Shown: positions 19,910 to 29,188 of the stretch, piece after piece
How the letters are laid out: every line of letters starts with the position of its first letter
How positions within the stretch are numbered: position 1 is the stretch's first letter
DNA from: Lysobacter daejeonensis GH1-9
GTDB lineage: Bacteria; Pseudomonadota; Gammaproteobacteria; Xanthomonadales; Xanthomonadaceae
NCBI RefSeq assembly: GCF_000768355.1
Contig: NZ_AVPU01000004.1
Span: 120,909-184,908, forward strand
Direction of reading: 5' to 3'
Length of the DNA stretch: 64,000 bases
The notes under the pieces: model-generated
What the model was told of the DNA's origin: nothing
Databases searched by the model: none
What the model saw: only the letters and a program-made list of their open reading frames with translations
Translations under genes and position numbers: made by a program

Positions 19910-22900
19910 ATGCTGAGTTTCACCGCGGTCGCGCTTGCCAGCCTTGTGTGGCTGGCATTGATGTTCGGCACCGCCCTCTGGGCAGAGCGGCATCCGGGCG
20001 TGCTCGGTCGCCATTGGCGTCACATCTACGCGCTGTCGCTGGCGGTGCATTGCACGTCGTGGACGTTCTACGGCACGGTCACCCAGGCCGCGCGCTATGG
20101 CTGGCCGCTGCCGCCCACGTTCCTGGGCGCGATCATGCTGTACGCATTGGCCGTGGCATTCATGATGCGGCTGGTGCGGTTGGCGCGCGACACCAACGCG
20201 ACCTCGCTCGCGGACCTGATCGCCACTCGTCTCGGAAAGGATGCGTGGCTGGCCGCCACGGTCACCCTGGTGGCCGCGCTGGGCCTCATTCCGTATATCG
20301 CGCTGCAGCTCAAGGCTGTAGCGATGAGCTTCTCGATGCTGACCACGCGTTCGGCGGCCGACGCGGCCGGCCCGGCTTGGCAGGACATCGCCCTGTATGT
20401 CGCATTGGCGATGGCGTTGTTCGCGATGCTGTTCGGCACCCGCCGTGCCTCCGCGACCGAGCACAACCGCGGCCTGGTGCTGGCAATGGCCTTCGAGTCG
20501 GTGTTCAAGCTGGCAGCGATGCTGGCGCTGGGGTGCTTCGTCTGGTTCGGCCTTGACCTTCCCGAGCTGCCAACGCCGGCCACGCCACCTCCCACGGCGC
20601 CCTCGGGCGGCTTCATACCCCTGGTGCTGTTGGGTGCGATGGCGATGTTCATCCTGCCCCACCAGTTCCACATCGCGGTGGTGGAATGCCGCGACGAGCA
20701 CGACGTGCGGACGGCGCGCTGGTTGTTTCCGCTGTACCTGGTATTGATCGCGCTGCCGGTGCTCCCCTTGGCCAGGGCCGGGCAGGCGTTGCTGGCAGGG
20801 CAGGTGCCTTCCGACCTGTACGTGCTGGCGCTGCCTTTGTCGCAGGGGCATGAAGCACTGGCGCTGTTCGGGTTCCTGGGTGGGCTCAGCGCCGCCACCG
20901 GCATGGTGGTGGTCAGCACCCTGACGTTGAGCCTGATGATCGGCAATCACTGGTTTGCCCCCGGCCTGCTGCGCGGGGTGTGGTCCCGCCACGACGGCGG
21001 AGACCTGCGCGGCCACGTGCTGTTGTTGCGTCGCGGCGGCATCGTCGCGACGATGCTGCTGGCGTGGGCGTACAGCCGCCTCATCGCAGGCAGCGATGCG
21101 CTGGCCGATGTGGGCGCCGTGTCGTTTTCCGCGCTGGCCACGCTGGTGCCCGCGCTGGGCTTTGCGGTGTGGCGACCAAAGACTCCGGCGCGCGCCGCCC
21201 AGGCCGGCATCATGGTTGGCTTCGCGGCATGGGTGTGGGTGCTGCTGGTGCCGATGACCCTGGAATTGCGCGGCACGCCGCCGGCCTGGCTGACCACTGG
21301 CCCCTTCGGTCAGGTGTGGCTGGCGCCGGATGCGCTGTTTGGACTGACGGGCTGGAGTCGCTTGGGCCGCGCGGTGGGCGCCAGCCTGTTCCTGGGCACG
21401 CTCGGCACGCTGCTTGCCGCGCTGTGGCGCAGTGATGCCCCACGCAAGGCGCGATTGGGGCTGGACGCGCGCGCGCTGCGCGATGCCGGTCTGCGCTTCC
21501 TGTCGCGCGATCGCGTGGACGAGTTGCTGGTGGACGCCGCAGGGCAAGGCGCGGTACCCACCGAGGTGGAGGCGCGCATGGAGCGCGAACTGGCCGCCGT
21601 GCTCGGCACCGCTTCGGCACGCGTGCTGCTGGATGCCGCGCGTCGGGAGGCGGGCCAGGACCTCGATACCGTGGCCGCCATCGTCGGCGTCGCATCGGCC
21701 GACCTGCGCTTCAACCAGCGCGTGCTGGAGGCGGCGCTGCAGAACATGTCGCAGGGCATCAGCGTGGTGGATGCGCAGTTGCGGCTCGTGGCATGGAATC
21801 GCCGCTACGTGGAATTGTTCGGTTATCCCGAGGAACTGCTGCAGATTGGACGGCCCATTGCGGACCTGTCGCGCTGGGCGTTGGCGCAGGTGGCGCATGG
21901 TCCGGATACCGAGCAGGCGCTGGAGCGCCGCTTGGCCTTCATGCGCGCGGGCACCCCGCACCTGTCCGAGCGCGTGCTTCCCGACGGCACCATCATCGAG
22001 ATCCGCGGCAACCCCATGCCTGGCGGCGGCTTTGTCGCCACGTTCACCGACGTCACCGAGTTCAGGCACGCCGAGGCGGGCCTGATCCAGGCCAACGAAA
22101 CGCTGGAGCAGCGCGTGGCCGAACGAACGGTGGACCTGGAGGCCGCCAAGCGCGAGGCCGAAAGGGCCAACGATGCCAAGAGCCGCTTCCTTGCCGCCAT
22201 CGGCCATGACCTGATGCAGCCGCTGCACGCGGCTCAGCTGTTCACCGACGCGTTGTCGCAGCAGCTTCGCGATCCGGTACAGAGCGCGACGGTACGACAG
22301 ATTGGAGGCGCGCTCGACTCCACCAGCGACCTGCTTAACGGCCTGTTGGACATGTCGCGCCTGGAGGCCGGCGGCCTGGAGGCGCAGCCGCGCGAACTGC
22401 CCATCGCCGAAGTGCTCGATCCGCTCGCCTCGGAATTCGGTGCCATCGCCGCGGCGCACGGCCTGCGATTCCGTTACGTGCCCAGTTCCGCATGGGTGCG
22501 GACCGACCCGCAACTGTTGCGCCGCGTGCTGCAGAACTTCCTTGCCAACGCGGTGCGTTACACGCCCACTGGCTCGGTACTGCTCGGGGTGCGCGCGGGG
22601 CATGGGTCGTTGCGCATCGAGGTGCTCGATACCGGTCCAGGCATCCCGGTTGAGCAACAGAAGCGCATCTTCGAAGAGTTCCGGCGCGGGGACGACGCGC
22701 CGGGGCAGGGACTGGGGTTGGGGCTGGCCATCGCCGACCGCATCGCCGAGTTGCTGCAGGCGCCCATCGGCTTGCGCAGCCGGCCCGGGAGGGGCACGGC
22801 ATTCACCTTGCAGGTGCAGCGCGTGGGCAGACGCCCGCGTATCGTCGCACCGCTTCCTGCACAGCGCCTGGGCGTGTCCGGGACGCGCGTGCTGGTGCTG

Positions 22901-23269
22901 GACAATGACTCAGTGGCCTTGGATGCGCTGGCGCAGTTGCTGCGCACCTGGGGGTGCGAGGTGGTCACCGCGGGCGATGGCGAGCAGGCGGCCGCGGCAC
23001 TGGCCGAGGGCCCCGCGGCCTTGTGGCTCTTCGACTACCACCTCGACGATGGCGATACCGGACCGGCCGTTGTTGAGCGGCTGGCGGCGCGCTTCGGCGC
23101 ACGCCCCACGGTGATCTTGAGCGCGGACGCCGGCGAAGCCGTGCGTCGCGAGGTGCAGGCGGCTGGGTTCACGCTGCTGCGCAAGCCCCTCAAACCGCTG
23201 GCGCTGAAGTCGGTGCTGGACCGATTGCTCGCCTCGCGCGAGTTGCAGCCGCTGGAGCCCGTGTCCTAG
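19910..23269 (+). CDS. crbS: CrbS-type sensor: SLC5 transporter-like domain + PAS + histidine kinase + receiver
   Basis: A membrane hybrid kinase of the CrbS/MxtR group, which in Vibrio and Pseudomonas controls acetate use (acs). The protein is 1119 aa. Residues 1-490 form about 13 membrane helices like a sodium/solute symporter (SLC5). A cytoplasmic STAC-like connector is near 510-590 and a PAS domain about 605-720 (NMSQGISVVDAQLRLVAWN). A coiled segment leads to the H-box FLAAIGHDLMQPLHAA with His766. The ATPase core has NFLANAVRYTPTG, DTGPGIP and GLGLGLAIADR. The C-terminal receiver has Asp1042 (LWLFDYHLDDG). It is convergent with its probable partner regulator, the stop codons overlapping by 3 bp. 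A symbol by analogy only. Confidence 0.85.
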   Translation: MLSFTAVALASLVWLALMFGTALWAERHPGVLGRHWRHIYALSLAVHCTSWTFYGTVTQAARYGWPLPPTFLGAIMLYALAVAFMMRLVRLARDTNATSLADLIATRLGKDAWLAATVTLVAALGLIPYIALQLKAVAMSFSMLTTRSAADAAGPAWQDIALYVALAMALFAMLFGTRRASATEHNRGLVLAMAFESVFKLAAMLALGCFVWFGLDLPELPTPATPPPTAPSGGFIPLVLLGAMAMFILPHQFHIAVVECRDEHDVRTARWLFPLYLVLIALPVLPLARAGQALLAGQVPSDLYVLALPLSQGHEALALFGFLGGLSAATGMVVVSTLTLSLMIGNHWFAPGLLRGVWSRHDGGDLRGHVLLLRRGGIVATMLLAWAYSRLIAGSDALADVGAVSFSALATLVPALGFAVWRPKTPARAAQAGIMVGFAAWVWVLLVPMTLELRGTPPAWLTTGPFGQVWLAPDALFGLTGWSRLGRAVGASLFLGTLGTLLAALWRSDAPRKARLGLDARALRDAGLRFLSRDRVDELLVDAAGQGAVPTEVEARMERELAAVLGTASARVLLDAARREAGQDLDTVAAIVGVASADLRFNQRVLEAALQNMSQGISVVDAQLRLVAWNRRYVELFGYPEELLQIGRPIADLSRWALAQVAHGPDTEQALERRLAFMRAGTPHLSERVLPDGTIIEIRGNPMPGGGFVATFTDVTEFRHAEAGLIQANETLEQRVAERTVDLEAAKREAERANDAKSRFLAAIGHDLMQPLHAAQLFTDALSQQLRDPVQSATVRQIGGALDSTSDLLNGLLDMSRLEAGGLEAQPRELPIAEVLDPLASEFGAIAAAHGLRFRYVPSSAWVRTDPQLLRRVLQNFLANAVRYTPTGSVLLGVRAGHGSLRIEVLDTGPGIPVEQQKRIFEEFRRGDDAPGQGLGLGLAIADRIAELLQAPIGLRSRPGRGTAFTLQVQRVGRRPRIVAPLPAQRLGVSGTRVLVLDNDSVALDALAQLLRTWGCEVVTAGDGEQAAAALAEGPAALWLFDYHLDDGDTGPAVVERLAARFGARPTVILSADAGEAVRREVQAAGFTLLRKPLKPLALKSVLDRLLASRELQPLEPVS

Positions 23270-23931
23270 CCGGCGATCTGCCGCGCCGGGTCGCTGAGTT
23301 CAAGTTCGCGCAGGATCACGCCAGCCTGCGTGCGGTTGCGCACGCCCAGCCTCTCGAAGATCGCTGACAGGTGTGCTTTCACGGTGCGCTCCTGCACGTC
23401 CAGGCGATCAGCGATCTGCTTGTTCAACAAGCCCTGCGCCACGTAGGTCAGCACGCGGAACTGCTGCGGGGAAAGGCTGGCCAGACGCGAGGCGAGATCG
23501 GTATCGCTGCTGGAACTTTGCGTACGCGACACGGCGGCCCGCAGCGATGCGGGCAGCCATTGTTCGCATGCCAGTACCGCACGCACCGCATCGCGCAGTT
23601 CTTCCAGGCCGGAACTCTTCGGCAGATATCCTGCCGCGCCGTGGTCCAGCGCACGCCGCACTACGCGCGGGTCGTCGTTGGCCGATACCACCACCACCGC
23701 CACCTCGGGGTGCTGGGCGCGCACGGCCGCCAGCCCCGCCAGTCCATGGTTGCCGGGCATGTGCAGGTCCAGCAGCACCAGGTCGATGCCGGCATCGGCG
23801 TCCAGCGCTGCCAGTACGCCGTCCAAGCTGTCGGTTTCCGCCACCACGGTGTCCGGCACGGCCTCGGTGGCCGCCTGGCGCAGGGCGGCGCGGAACAACG
23901 GGTGGTCGTCGGCGATCAGGAGTGAGGGCAT
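23266..23931 (-). CDS. crbR: CrbR/ErdR-type LuxR-family response regulator
   Basis: A DNA-binding response regulator, presumably phosphorylated by the adjacent hybrid kinase. The protein is 221 aa. The receiver domain (1-120) carries Asp8-Asp9 and phospho-acceptor Asp55 (LVLLDLHMPG), with Lys104 of YLPKS. The LuxR-type helix-turn-helix is at about 153-210 (LSPQQFRVLTYVAQGLLNKQIADRL, ERTVKAHLSAIFERLGVRNR). It is transcribed toward the kinase gene; the two share the palindrome CTAG, each stop codon being read on its own strand. In CrbSR systems the target is acs; no acs is present here. Confidence 0.87.
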   Translation of the reverse strand: MPSLLIADDHPLFRAALRQAATEAVPDTVVAETDSLDGVLAALDADAGIDLVLLDLHMPGNHGLAGLAAVRAQHPEVAVVVVSANDDPRVVRRALDHGAAGYLPKSSGLEELRDAVRAVLACEQWLPASLRAAVSRTQSSSSDTDLASRLASLSPQQFRVLTYVAQGLLNKQIADRLDVQERTVKAHLSAIFERLGVRNRTQAGVILRELELSDPARQIAG

Positions 23932-24027
23932 GTCGGGCTCGGCTTCGTGCCTAGCCTAGCAAGCCAAGGCCGCGCTGTGCGCCGCGGGGAGGTGGTACCA
24001 AAGTACGATGAGGAGCGGGGTATGGCT

Positions 24028-24036
24028 TGCTACGCT
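24028..24036 (+). promoter_or_regulatory. Extended -10 promoter for a leaderless start
   Basis: TGCTACGCT is an extended -10 element ending 6 nt before the ATG at 24043, so transcription should begin at or very near the start codon. Confidence 0.45.
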
Positions 24037-24042
24037 CGCGGC

Positions 24043-25902
24043 ATGAAGATCTCCATGACCCTCCGCCGCCCGCTCATGCGCGCATTGCGCCTCGCTTTCG
24101 CCAGTGCCGCCTTTGCAGCGGCAGGCTGCAGCAGCGTCGGTGTGACGCGCACCACGGGAGACGACGACGTGTTTGGTCCCATGCGCATCACCGAGCATCG
24201 CGGCAATGACGACCTGCTGACGGCGGGCTTGGGGCTGGAGGGCCTGCGGGCCATGACCCCACCGGCGTTCATCGAGGCCACTGCACCCACGTCCGTCGAA
24301 CTGCGGCGTCGGGCGCTGTGGGCCAACTGGCGCGGCATTGCCGATCTCACGCCCGGCGGCGGGTACGGCAGCCTTTACGGGAGCACGCATGCGGTCCCAG
24401 GCCGTGAATTCAGCGCCCTGGCCACCGTGCCGGGTGCGCAACAGCCGCACCGCGTGCTGGTGCAGGTGCCCGACGCCTTCGACCTCAAGCGCCGTTGCGT
24501 GGTGGTGGCCGCGGCCTCCGGTTCGCGCGGGGTGTATGGCGCCATCGCCGTCGCCAGCGCATGGGGCCTGCCCAAGGGCTGCGCCGTGGCGCACACCGAC
24601 AAGGGCGCGGGCACCGACTATTTCGATCTCGATAGCGGACAGGGCGTGCGCCTGGATGGCACCGTCGGCCCAGCCGCCGATGGCCTGGCATTCGCACCAC
24701 AAGCCCCCGCTGGCGCCACCGGCATAGCGTTCAAGCATGCGCATTCGGGCGACAACCCCGAGGCTGACTGGGGCCACCACGTCAAGCAGGCCGCGCAGTT
24801 CGCGCTGAATTCGTTGGATACGGCGTTCCCGCAGGCCGCACCGTTCACCTTCGACAACACCCGCGTTATCGCCGTGGGCATCTCCAATGGCGGTGGCGCC
24901 GTGTTGCGCGCCGCGGAGATGGAGGGCGATTGGCTGGATGGCGTGGTGGCTGGCGAACCCAACGTGCTGGTGGAAGGGCACGGCAGTCGGGCTCTGTACG
25001 ACTACACCACCGAGGCCGCGCTGCTGATGCCATGCGCGTTGTTGCACCCGGCGCTGGCTCCTTTGCCGCAGCCGCCCCTGCAGGCGCAGGTAGCGCCGCT
25101 GTGGGCGGCGCAGTGTGCTGCGCTGGGCAAGGCCGGCCTGCTGGACGGTACCGATACCGCGGCGCTGGCCGCATCCGCGTACCAGCGCCTGCACGACGTG
25201 GGCTGGACCGACGACGCGTTGCGTGCCGGAGCCCTGTCGGCGGGCTTTGACCTGTGGCGTTCGGTGGCGGTGACCTATGCCTCCGCGTACACGCGCGCAC
25301 CGCTCGGCGAGATGCCGTGCGGCTACGGATTCTCCGCCCTCGATGCCGCAGGCAAGCCGCGTGCGGCAACCGCCGCCGAGCGGGCCGCCTGGTGGAGCGA
25401 TGCCAGCGGCATTCCGCCGGGCGCGGGTGTATTCGCCGTCCCTCCGGCGGGGTCCAGTCCGATGGCAGACCTGCAATGCCTGCGGGCGCTGTGGACCAAC
25501 TCCAACGAAGCATTGGCCGCCAAGTTGCATGCGGGCGTGGCCCAGACCCGCGCCGGTTTCCCGCGCGCAGGCCTGCCCGTGGTGGTCGTGCACGGCACCA
25601 GCGACGGCCTGATCCCGGTGGCGTTCAGCAGCGCGCCGTATGTGGCGGGTGCGAAGGCGGCCGGTCGCGACGTCCGTTTCTGGCAGGTACGCAACGCCCA
25701 GCATTTTGACGGTTTCCTGGGCCTGCCGGACTATGGCGCGCGGTATGTGCCGCTGCTGCCGTACGTGTACCAGGCGCTGGACCGTTTGCAGGCGCATCTG
25801 GACGGCAACGGCCCGTTGCCCGCAGACGCGGTCATTCCGACCGTGCCGCGGGGTGCGGGCAATCCGCTGGAAGCCCGCCATCTGGCCATGCCGGCCCAAT
25901 GA
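24043..25902 (+). CDS. Secreted D-(-)-3-hydroxybutyrate oligomer hydrolase
   Basis: It hydrolyses short 3-hydroxybutyrate oligomers released from PHB. The protein is 619 aa. A basic n-region and hydrophobic stretch end in FAAAGCSS, which could be a lipobox. SGSRGVYGAIAVASAWGLPKGCAV and AVGISNGGGAVLRAAE (nucleophile-elbow-like GISNGG) match the 3HB-oligomer hydrolase family; VVVHGTSDGLIPVAF and RNAQHFDGF look like the Asp and His of the triad. The start is uncertain: ATG 24043 fits a leaderless promoter, while ATG 24022 has AGGAG 6 nt upstream and adds seven residues. It lies 0.8 kb upstream of phaE-phaC, suggesting a PHB cycle. Confidence 0.85.
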   Translation: MKISMTLRRPLMRALRLAFASAAFAAAGCSSVGVTRTTGDDDVFGPMRITEHRGNDDLLTAGLGLEGLRAMTPPAFIEATAPTSVELRRRALWANWRGIADLTPGGGYGSLYGSTHAVPGREFSALATVPGAQQPHRVLVQVPDAFDLKRRCVVVAAASGSRGVYGAIAVASAWGLPKGCAVAHTDKGAGTDYFDLDSGQGVRLDGTVGPAADGLAFAPQAPAGATGIAFKHAHSGDNPEADWGHHVKQAAQFALNSLDTAFPQAAPFTFDNTRVIAVGISNGGGAVLRAAEMEGDWLDGVVAGEPNVLVEGHGSRALYDYTTEAALLMPCALLHPALAPLPQPPLQAQVAPLWAAQCAALGKAGLLDGTDTAALAASAYQRLHDVGWTDDALRAGALSAGFDLWRSVAVTYASAYTRAPLGEMPCGYGFSALDAAGKPRAATAAERAAWWSDASGIPPGAGVFAVPPAGSSPMADLQCLRALWTNSNEALAAKLHAGVAQTRAGFPRAGLPVVVVHGTSDGLIPVAFSSAPYVAGAKAAGRDVRFWQVRNAQHFDGFLGLPDYGARYVPLLPYVYQALDRLQAHLDGNGPLPADAVIPTVPRGAGNPLEARHLAMPAQ

Positions 25903-26040
25903 CGTGCGCCGGCACTGCATAACCAACCGTTGCCGACCGCCGTCGCCTTTGCGCACACCCGTGCTTGCCCTGTTCACCTCGACTTTGGCAGGCTGACAGG
26001 CTGAAGGTCACCGACTGACCTGCCGACGACAGGAGTCGCC

Positions 26041-26658
26041 ATGTCGCGCCGCCATTTCTCGATGCTCCGCGAGTTCCACCTTGCGGACTGGTTCACCCTC
26101 GCCAACGCCTTCTGCGGCACCGGCGCCATCTTCGCCGCCATGCGCTTCCTGCAGGAGGGCGTGGTGCGCGACCTGATGATCGGCATGGCGCTGATCCCGC
26201 TGGCGTTCGTGTTCGACGCGCTGGACGGCCGCATCGCACGCTGGCGCAAGTCCGCCTCCACGCTGGGCCGGGAGCTGGATTCGCTGGCCGACGTGATCTC
26301 CTTCGGCGTGGCGCCCGCCGCGCTGGCCTACGCTTGCGGCCTGCAGGGCGGCTGGGACTGGGCGGTGCTGAGCTACTTCGTCGGCTGCGGCGTCAGCCGT
26401 CTTGCACGCTACAACGTCACTGCCGAGCAGCTCTCGGGCGACGAGGGCAAGGTCAAGTACTTCGAAGGCACGCCCATCCCCACCAGCCTGGTGCTGGTGA
26501 TCGTGCTGGCGGTGGCGGCCGCGCAGGGTGCGATTGGCCAGAACCTGTGGCTGGGGATGGTCCAGCTGGGCCCATGGCAGTTCCATCCGCTGGTGCTGAT
26601 GTTCGCCCTGTCCGGCTCGCTGATGATCAGCAAGACCCTGCGTATCCCCAAGCCTTGA
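26041..26658 (+). CDS. pssA: CDP-diacylglycerol-serine O-phosphatidyltransferase (membrane type)
   Basis: It makes phosphatidylserine, the precursor of phosphatidylethanolamine, at the inner membrane. The protein is 205 aa. The CDP-alcohol phosphotransferase motif D-G-x2-A-R-x8-G-x3-D-x3-D is complete in DALDGRIARW...GRELDSLAD (about residues 59-84). About six hydrophobic segments flank it, and the segment KYFEGTPIPTSL is typical of PssA. CAGGAG lies 6-8 nt upstream of the ATG. Length is shorter than many PssA (about 250), and other CDP-alcohol transferases are possible. The 138-nt gap upstream contains nothing obvious. Confidence 0.85.
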   Translation: MSRRHFSMLREFHLADWFTLANAFCGTGAIFAAMRFLQEGVVRDLMIGMALIPLAFVFDALDGRIARWRKSASTLGRELDSLADVISFGVAPAALAYACGLQGGWDWAVLSYFVGCGVSRLARYNVTAEQLSGDEGKVKYFEGTPIPTSLVLVIVLAVAAAQGAIGQNLWLGMVQLGPWQFHPLVLMFALSGSLMISKTLRIPKP

Positions 26659-26700
26659 GTCGCGTGCGCCGAAAGGCTTGGCGCACTGCAACATTCCCGT

Positions 26701-26709
26701 TGCTATGAT
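26701..26709 (+). promoter_or_regulatory. Extended -10 promoter of phaE-phaC
   Basis: TGCTATGAT (TGn plus TATGAT, 5/6) lies 24 nt before the phaE start. A weak TTGGCG is 20 nt further upstream. Confidence 0.45.
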
Positions 26710-26732
26710 CATGGCAAACGCGGGAGGGCACG

Positions 26733-28037
26733 ATGGCCAAGCAGGGTTTCGGGACGATGGGCGGTTTCGGCACGGATGAGTTCGACGCCATCGCCAAGCA
26801 ATACTGGAGCGCGTGGGGCGAGATGATGCGCGGGGCGGCGGCCAAGCCCGCCAACAGCGTGCCCGGCTGGGATGATGCCGTGCGCTGGTGGTCGCAACTG
26901 GCGCAGGGCGGGCCGACGCAGGCCAATGATGCCGTGGGGCGCTTCAATGCCCAGGCGCAAGGCTGGTTTGGGCAGATGCAGCAGTTGGCCGCGCAATTCG
27001 CCGGCCAGAATGCCGACGCCAGCGAGATCGCACGCGTCTGGAAGCAACTCTTGGGCGGCGCCAGTGCCAACCCCTTCGCCGATGTGTTCAAGCACATGCG
27101 CGGCCCCGGCCAGCACGATTTCGAAGCCTGGATCGAGCAGGTGCGCCCCTATCTGGACATGCTGCAGCGCGACCGTGGCCGCTGGATGGACGTGCCTACC
27201 TTTGGTTTCGCGCGTGAGCACCAGGAGCGCTGGCAGGCTGCCGCCAAGGCACAGGACGAGTACCAGGCGGCCAGCCAGGCCTTCAATGCACTGCTGGCCG
27301 AATCGGCGCAGACCGCCTTCGAGCGCTTTGAGCAGTTGCTGGCGGAGCGCAGCGAACCCGGCCGCCAGTTGACGTCCGCGCGCGCACTGTTCGATCTGTG
27401 GATCGACGCAGCGGAAGATGCGTATGCCGAGTTGGCGCTGTCGCAGCGCTTTCGCGATGCCTACGGCCACCTGGCCAACGCGCAGATGCGCGTGCGCCAG
27501 CACGTGCAGGACGAGATCGAACGCGCCAGCGCACTGCTGGGCGTGCCGGGCCGTACCGAAGTGGACGCCGCACACCGCAAGATCGTGCAATTGGAGCGCG
27601 AAGTGCGCCGCCTGCGGGACCTTGTGCACGCGATGTCGGCCACGCCCACCGCACGGCCTACGCCGGTGCAGGGCGGTGCGTTCTCGGATGCCATTGGCAC
27701 GTTGCGGCGCAAGGCAGCCCAGACGCACTCCAGTGCCCGCAGCGCTGCTACGCCCACTCCGAAACCCGCCACGAAGTCATCTGCCGGTGGTGCAAAGCGT
27801 AGTCCCGTGCCATCGAAGGCGGCCAAGGGCAGGACAGCCTCGCCTGCTGCCGGGAAGGCAGCCAAGGCCGCGCACCCCGTAGCCGCTGCGGCAAGCGCCA
27901 CCGCGTCGAAGGCCACGAAAGCACCCAGCCGCAGCAAACCCGTCGCCACGCGCAGCGCCAAGCCGGGCAAGGTCACGCGAACCGCGAAGGCCGCCAGCAA
28001 GACGGCCGTGAGCAAGTCCGGCAAGGGAGCCCGCTGA
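26733..28037 (+). CDS. phaE: Class III PHA synthase subunit PhaE with Lys/Ala-rich tail
   Basis: The non-catalytic partner that forms the active PhaEC polyhydroxyalkanoate synthase on granules. The protein is 434 aa. The N-terminal ~310 residues are Trp- and Gln-rich helices ending in the conserved GVPGRTEVDAAHRKIVQLEREVRRLRD region that typifies PhaE. Residues ~325-434 are a low-complexity tail of Lys, Ala, Ser, Pro and Thr (KAAKGRT, AAGKAAKAAHP), like the histone-H1-like tail of the phasin PhaF. PhaE is usually about 360 aa without this. GGGAGG lies just upstream of the ATG, and phaC begins 1 nt after the stop. Confidence 0.9.
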   Translation: MAKQGFGTMGGFGTDEFDAIAKQYWSAWGEMMRGAAAKPANSVPGWDDAVRWWSQLAQGGPTQANDAVGRFNAQAQGWFGQMQQLAAQFAGQNADASEIARVWKQLLGGASANPFADVFKHMRGPGQHDFEAWIEQVRPYLDMLQRDRGRWMDVPTFGFAREHQERWQAAAKAQDEYQAASQAFNALLAESAQTAFERFEQLLAERSEPGRQLTSARALFDLWIDAAEDAYAELALSQRFRDAYGHLANAQMRVRQHVQDEIERASALLGVPGRTEVDAAHRKIVQLEREVRRLRDLVHAMSATPTARPTPVQGGAFSDAIGTLRRKAAQTHSSARSAATPTPKPATKSSAGGAKRSPVPSKAAKGRTASPAAGKAAKAAHPVAAAASATASKATKAPSRSKPVATRSAKPGKVTRTAKAASKTAVSKSGKGAR

Positions 28038-28038
28038 C

Positions 28039-29124
28039 ATGAATGCCTTCGACAGCTTTGGCCCCCTCGGGTTCACCGCGCAGTCGCTGGCCGAGGAAGC
28101 CGCGAAGATGCAGCACAAGCTCGCCGCCGGCCTCGAGACGCTGACCGAGGTCGACGAGGTCGACTACGGCGCCACCCGCCGCGAGGAAGTGTGGCGTGAC
28201 GGCAAGGTGGTGCTGTACCGCTTCATCGGCGAGCGCGCGCCCACCGCCAAGGTGCCGCTGATGATCGTGTATGCGCTGGTCAACCGCCCGTACATGGTGG
28301 ACCTGCAGTCGGACAAGTCCATCGTGCGAGGGCTGCTGGAGCGCGGCGAGGACGTGTACGTGCTGGACTGGGGTTACCCCGACCGCTCCGACCGCTACCT
28401 CGAGCTTGAGGATTACATCCAGCGCTGGGTCGGCGGTGCCGTCGACCACCTGCGCAGCGCGTACCACCAGGACGCCATCAACCTGCTGGGCATCTGCCAG
28501 GGCGGCGCGTTTTCGCTCTGCTATTCAGCGCTCAACCCGCGCAAGGTGCGCAACCTCATCACCATGGTCACCCCGGTGGATTTCCACACCGAAGGCAACA
28601 TGCTGGCCAACTGGACCCGCGGCATGGACGTGGACCTGATGGTCGACACGCTGGGCAACGTGCCGGCCGACATGATGAATTTCACCTACCTGCAGCTCAA
28701 GCCATGGCGGCTGTTCGTGCAGAAATACGTGGGCCTGGTCGACATCCTGGACAACAAGCAGGCACTGGAAGACTTCCTGCGCATGGAAAAGTGGATCTTC
28801 GACTCGCCCGACCAGGCCGGCGAAGCCTTCCGTCAGTTCATCAAGCAGTTCTACCAGGGCAACGGCTTCGTCAAGGGCGGCATCGACATCGGCGGCCACC
28901 CGGTTGACCTCATCCACGTGGACATGCCGGTGCTCAACATCTTCGCCGAGCAGGACCACCTGGTGCCACCCGAGGCGTCGAAGGCGCTGGGGGGCTTGGT
29001 GGGCAGCCAGGACTACAGCGAGCTCTCGTTCCGCGGGGGGCACATCGGCATCTACGTGTCGAGCCGGGCCCAGCGCGAGGTGCCGCAGGCCATCCACGAC
29101 TGGCTGGCCGCGCGGTCGCGTTGA
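28039..29124 (+). CDS. phaC: Class III poly(3-hydroxyalkanoate) synthase catalytic subunit PhaC
   Basis: It polymerises (R)-3-hydroxyacyl-CoA, mainly 3-hydroxybutyryl-CoA, on PHB granules together with PhaE. The protein is 361 aa, close to Allochromatium PhaC (355). It has an alpha/beta-hydrolase fold with the modified lipase box GICQGG (Cys153), Asp306 in EQDHLVPP, and His335 in GGHIGIYV; the spacing matches the known C149/D302/H331 triad. Also present are the conserved PLMIVYALVNRPYMVDLQ and VYVLDWGYPD. It is separated from phaE by one nucleotide and surely co-expressed. Confidence 0.95.
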   Translation: MNAFDSFGPLGFTAQSLAEEAAKMQHKLAAGLETLTEVDEVDYGATRREEVWRDGKVVLYRFIGERAPTAKVPLMIVYALVNRPYMVDLQSDKSIVRGLLERGEDVYVLDWGYPDRSDRYLELEDYIQRWVGGAVDHLRSAYHQDAINLLGICQGGAFSLCYSALNPRKVRNLITMVTPVDFHTEGNMLANWTRGMDVDLMVDTLGNVPADMMNFTYLQLKPWRLFVQKYVGLVDILDNKQALEDFLRMEKWIFDSPDQAGEAFRQFIKQFYQGNGFVKGGIDIGGHPVDLIHVDMPVLNIFAEQDHLVPPEASKALGGLVGSQDYSELSFRGGHIGIYVSSRAQREVPQAIHDWLAARSR

Positions 29125-29188
29125 CGGTCACATGCCGGCGGGGCGGGCCCGCGCTATGCTCGCCGGCAAGGCCACAAGGATTGACGCC

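Noticed and set aside
17396..22657. Long minus-strand frames (786 and 947 aa) opposite the receptor and the CrbS-like kinase
   Set aside because: They have low-information Arg/Gln/His-rich sequence; the plus-strand genes carry complete domain motifs.
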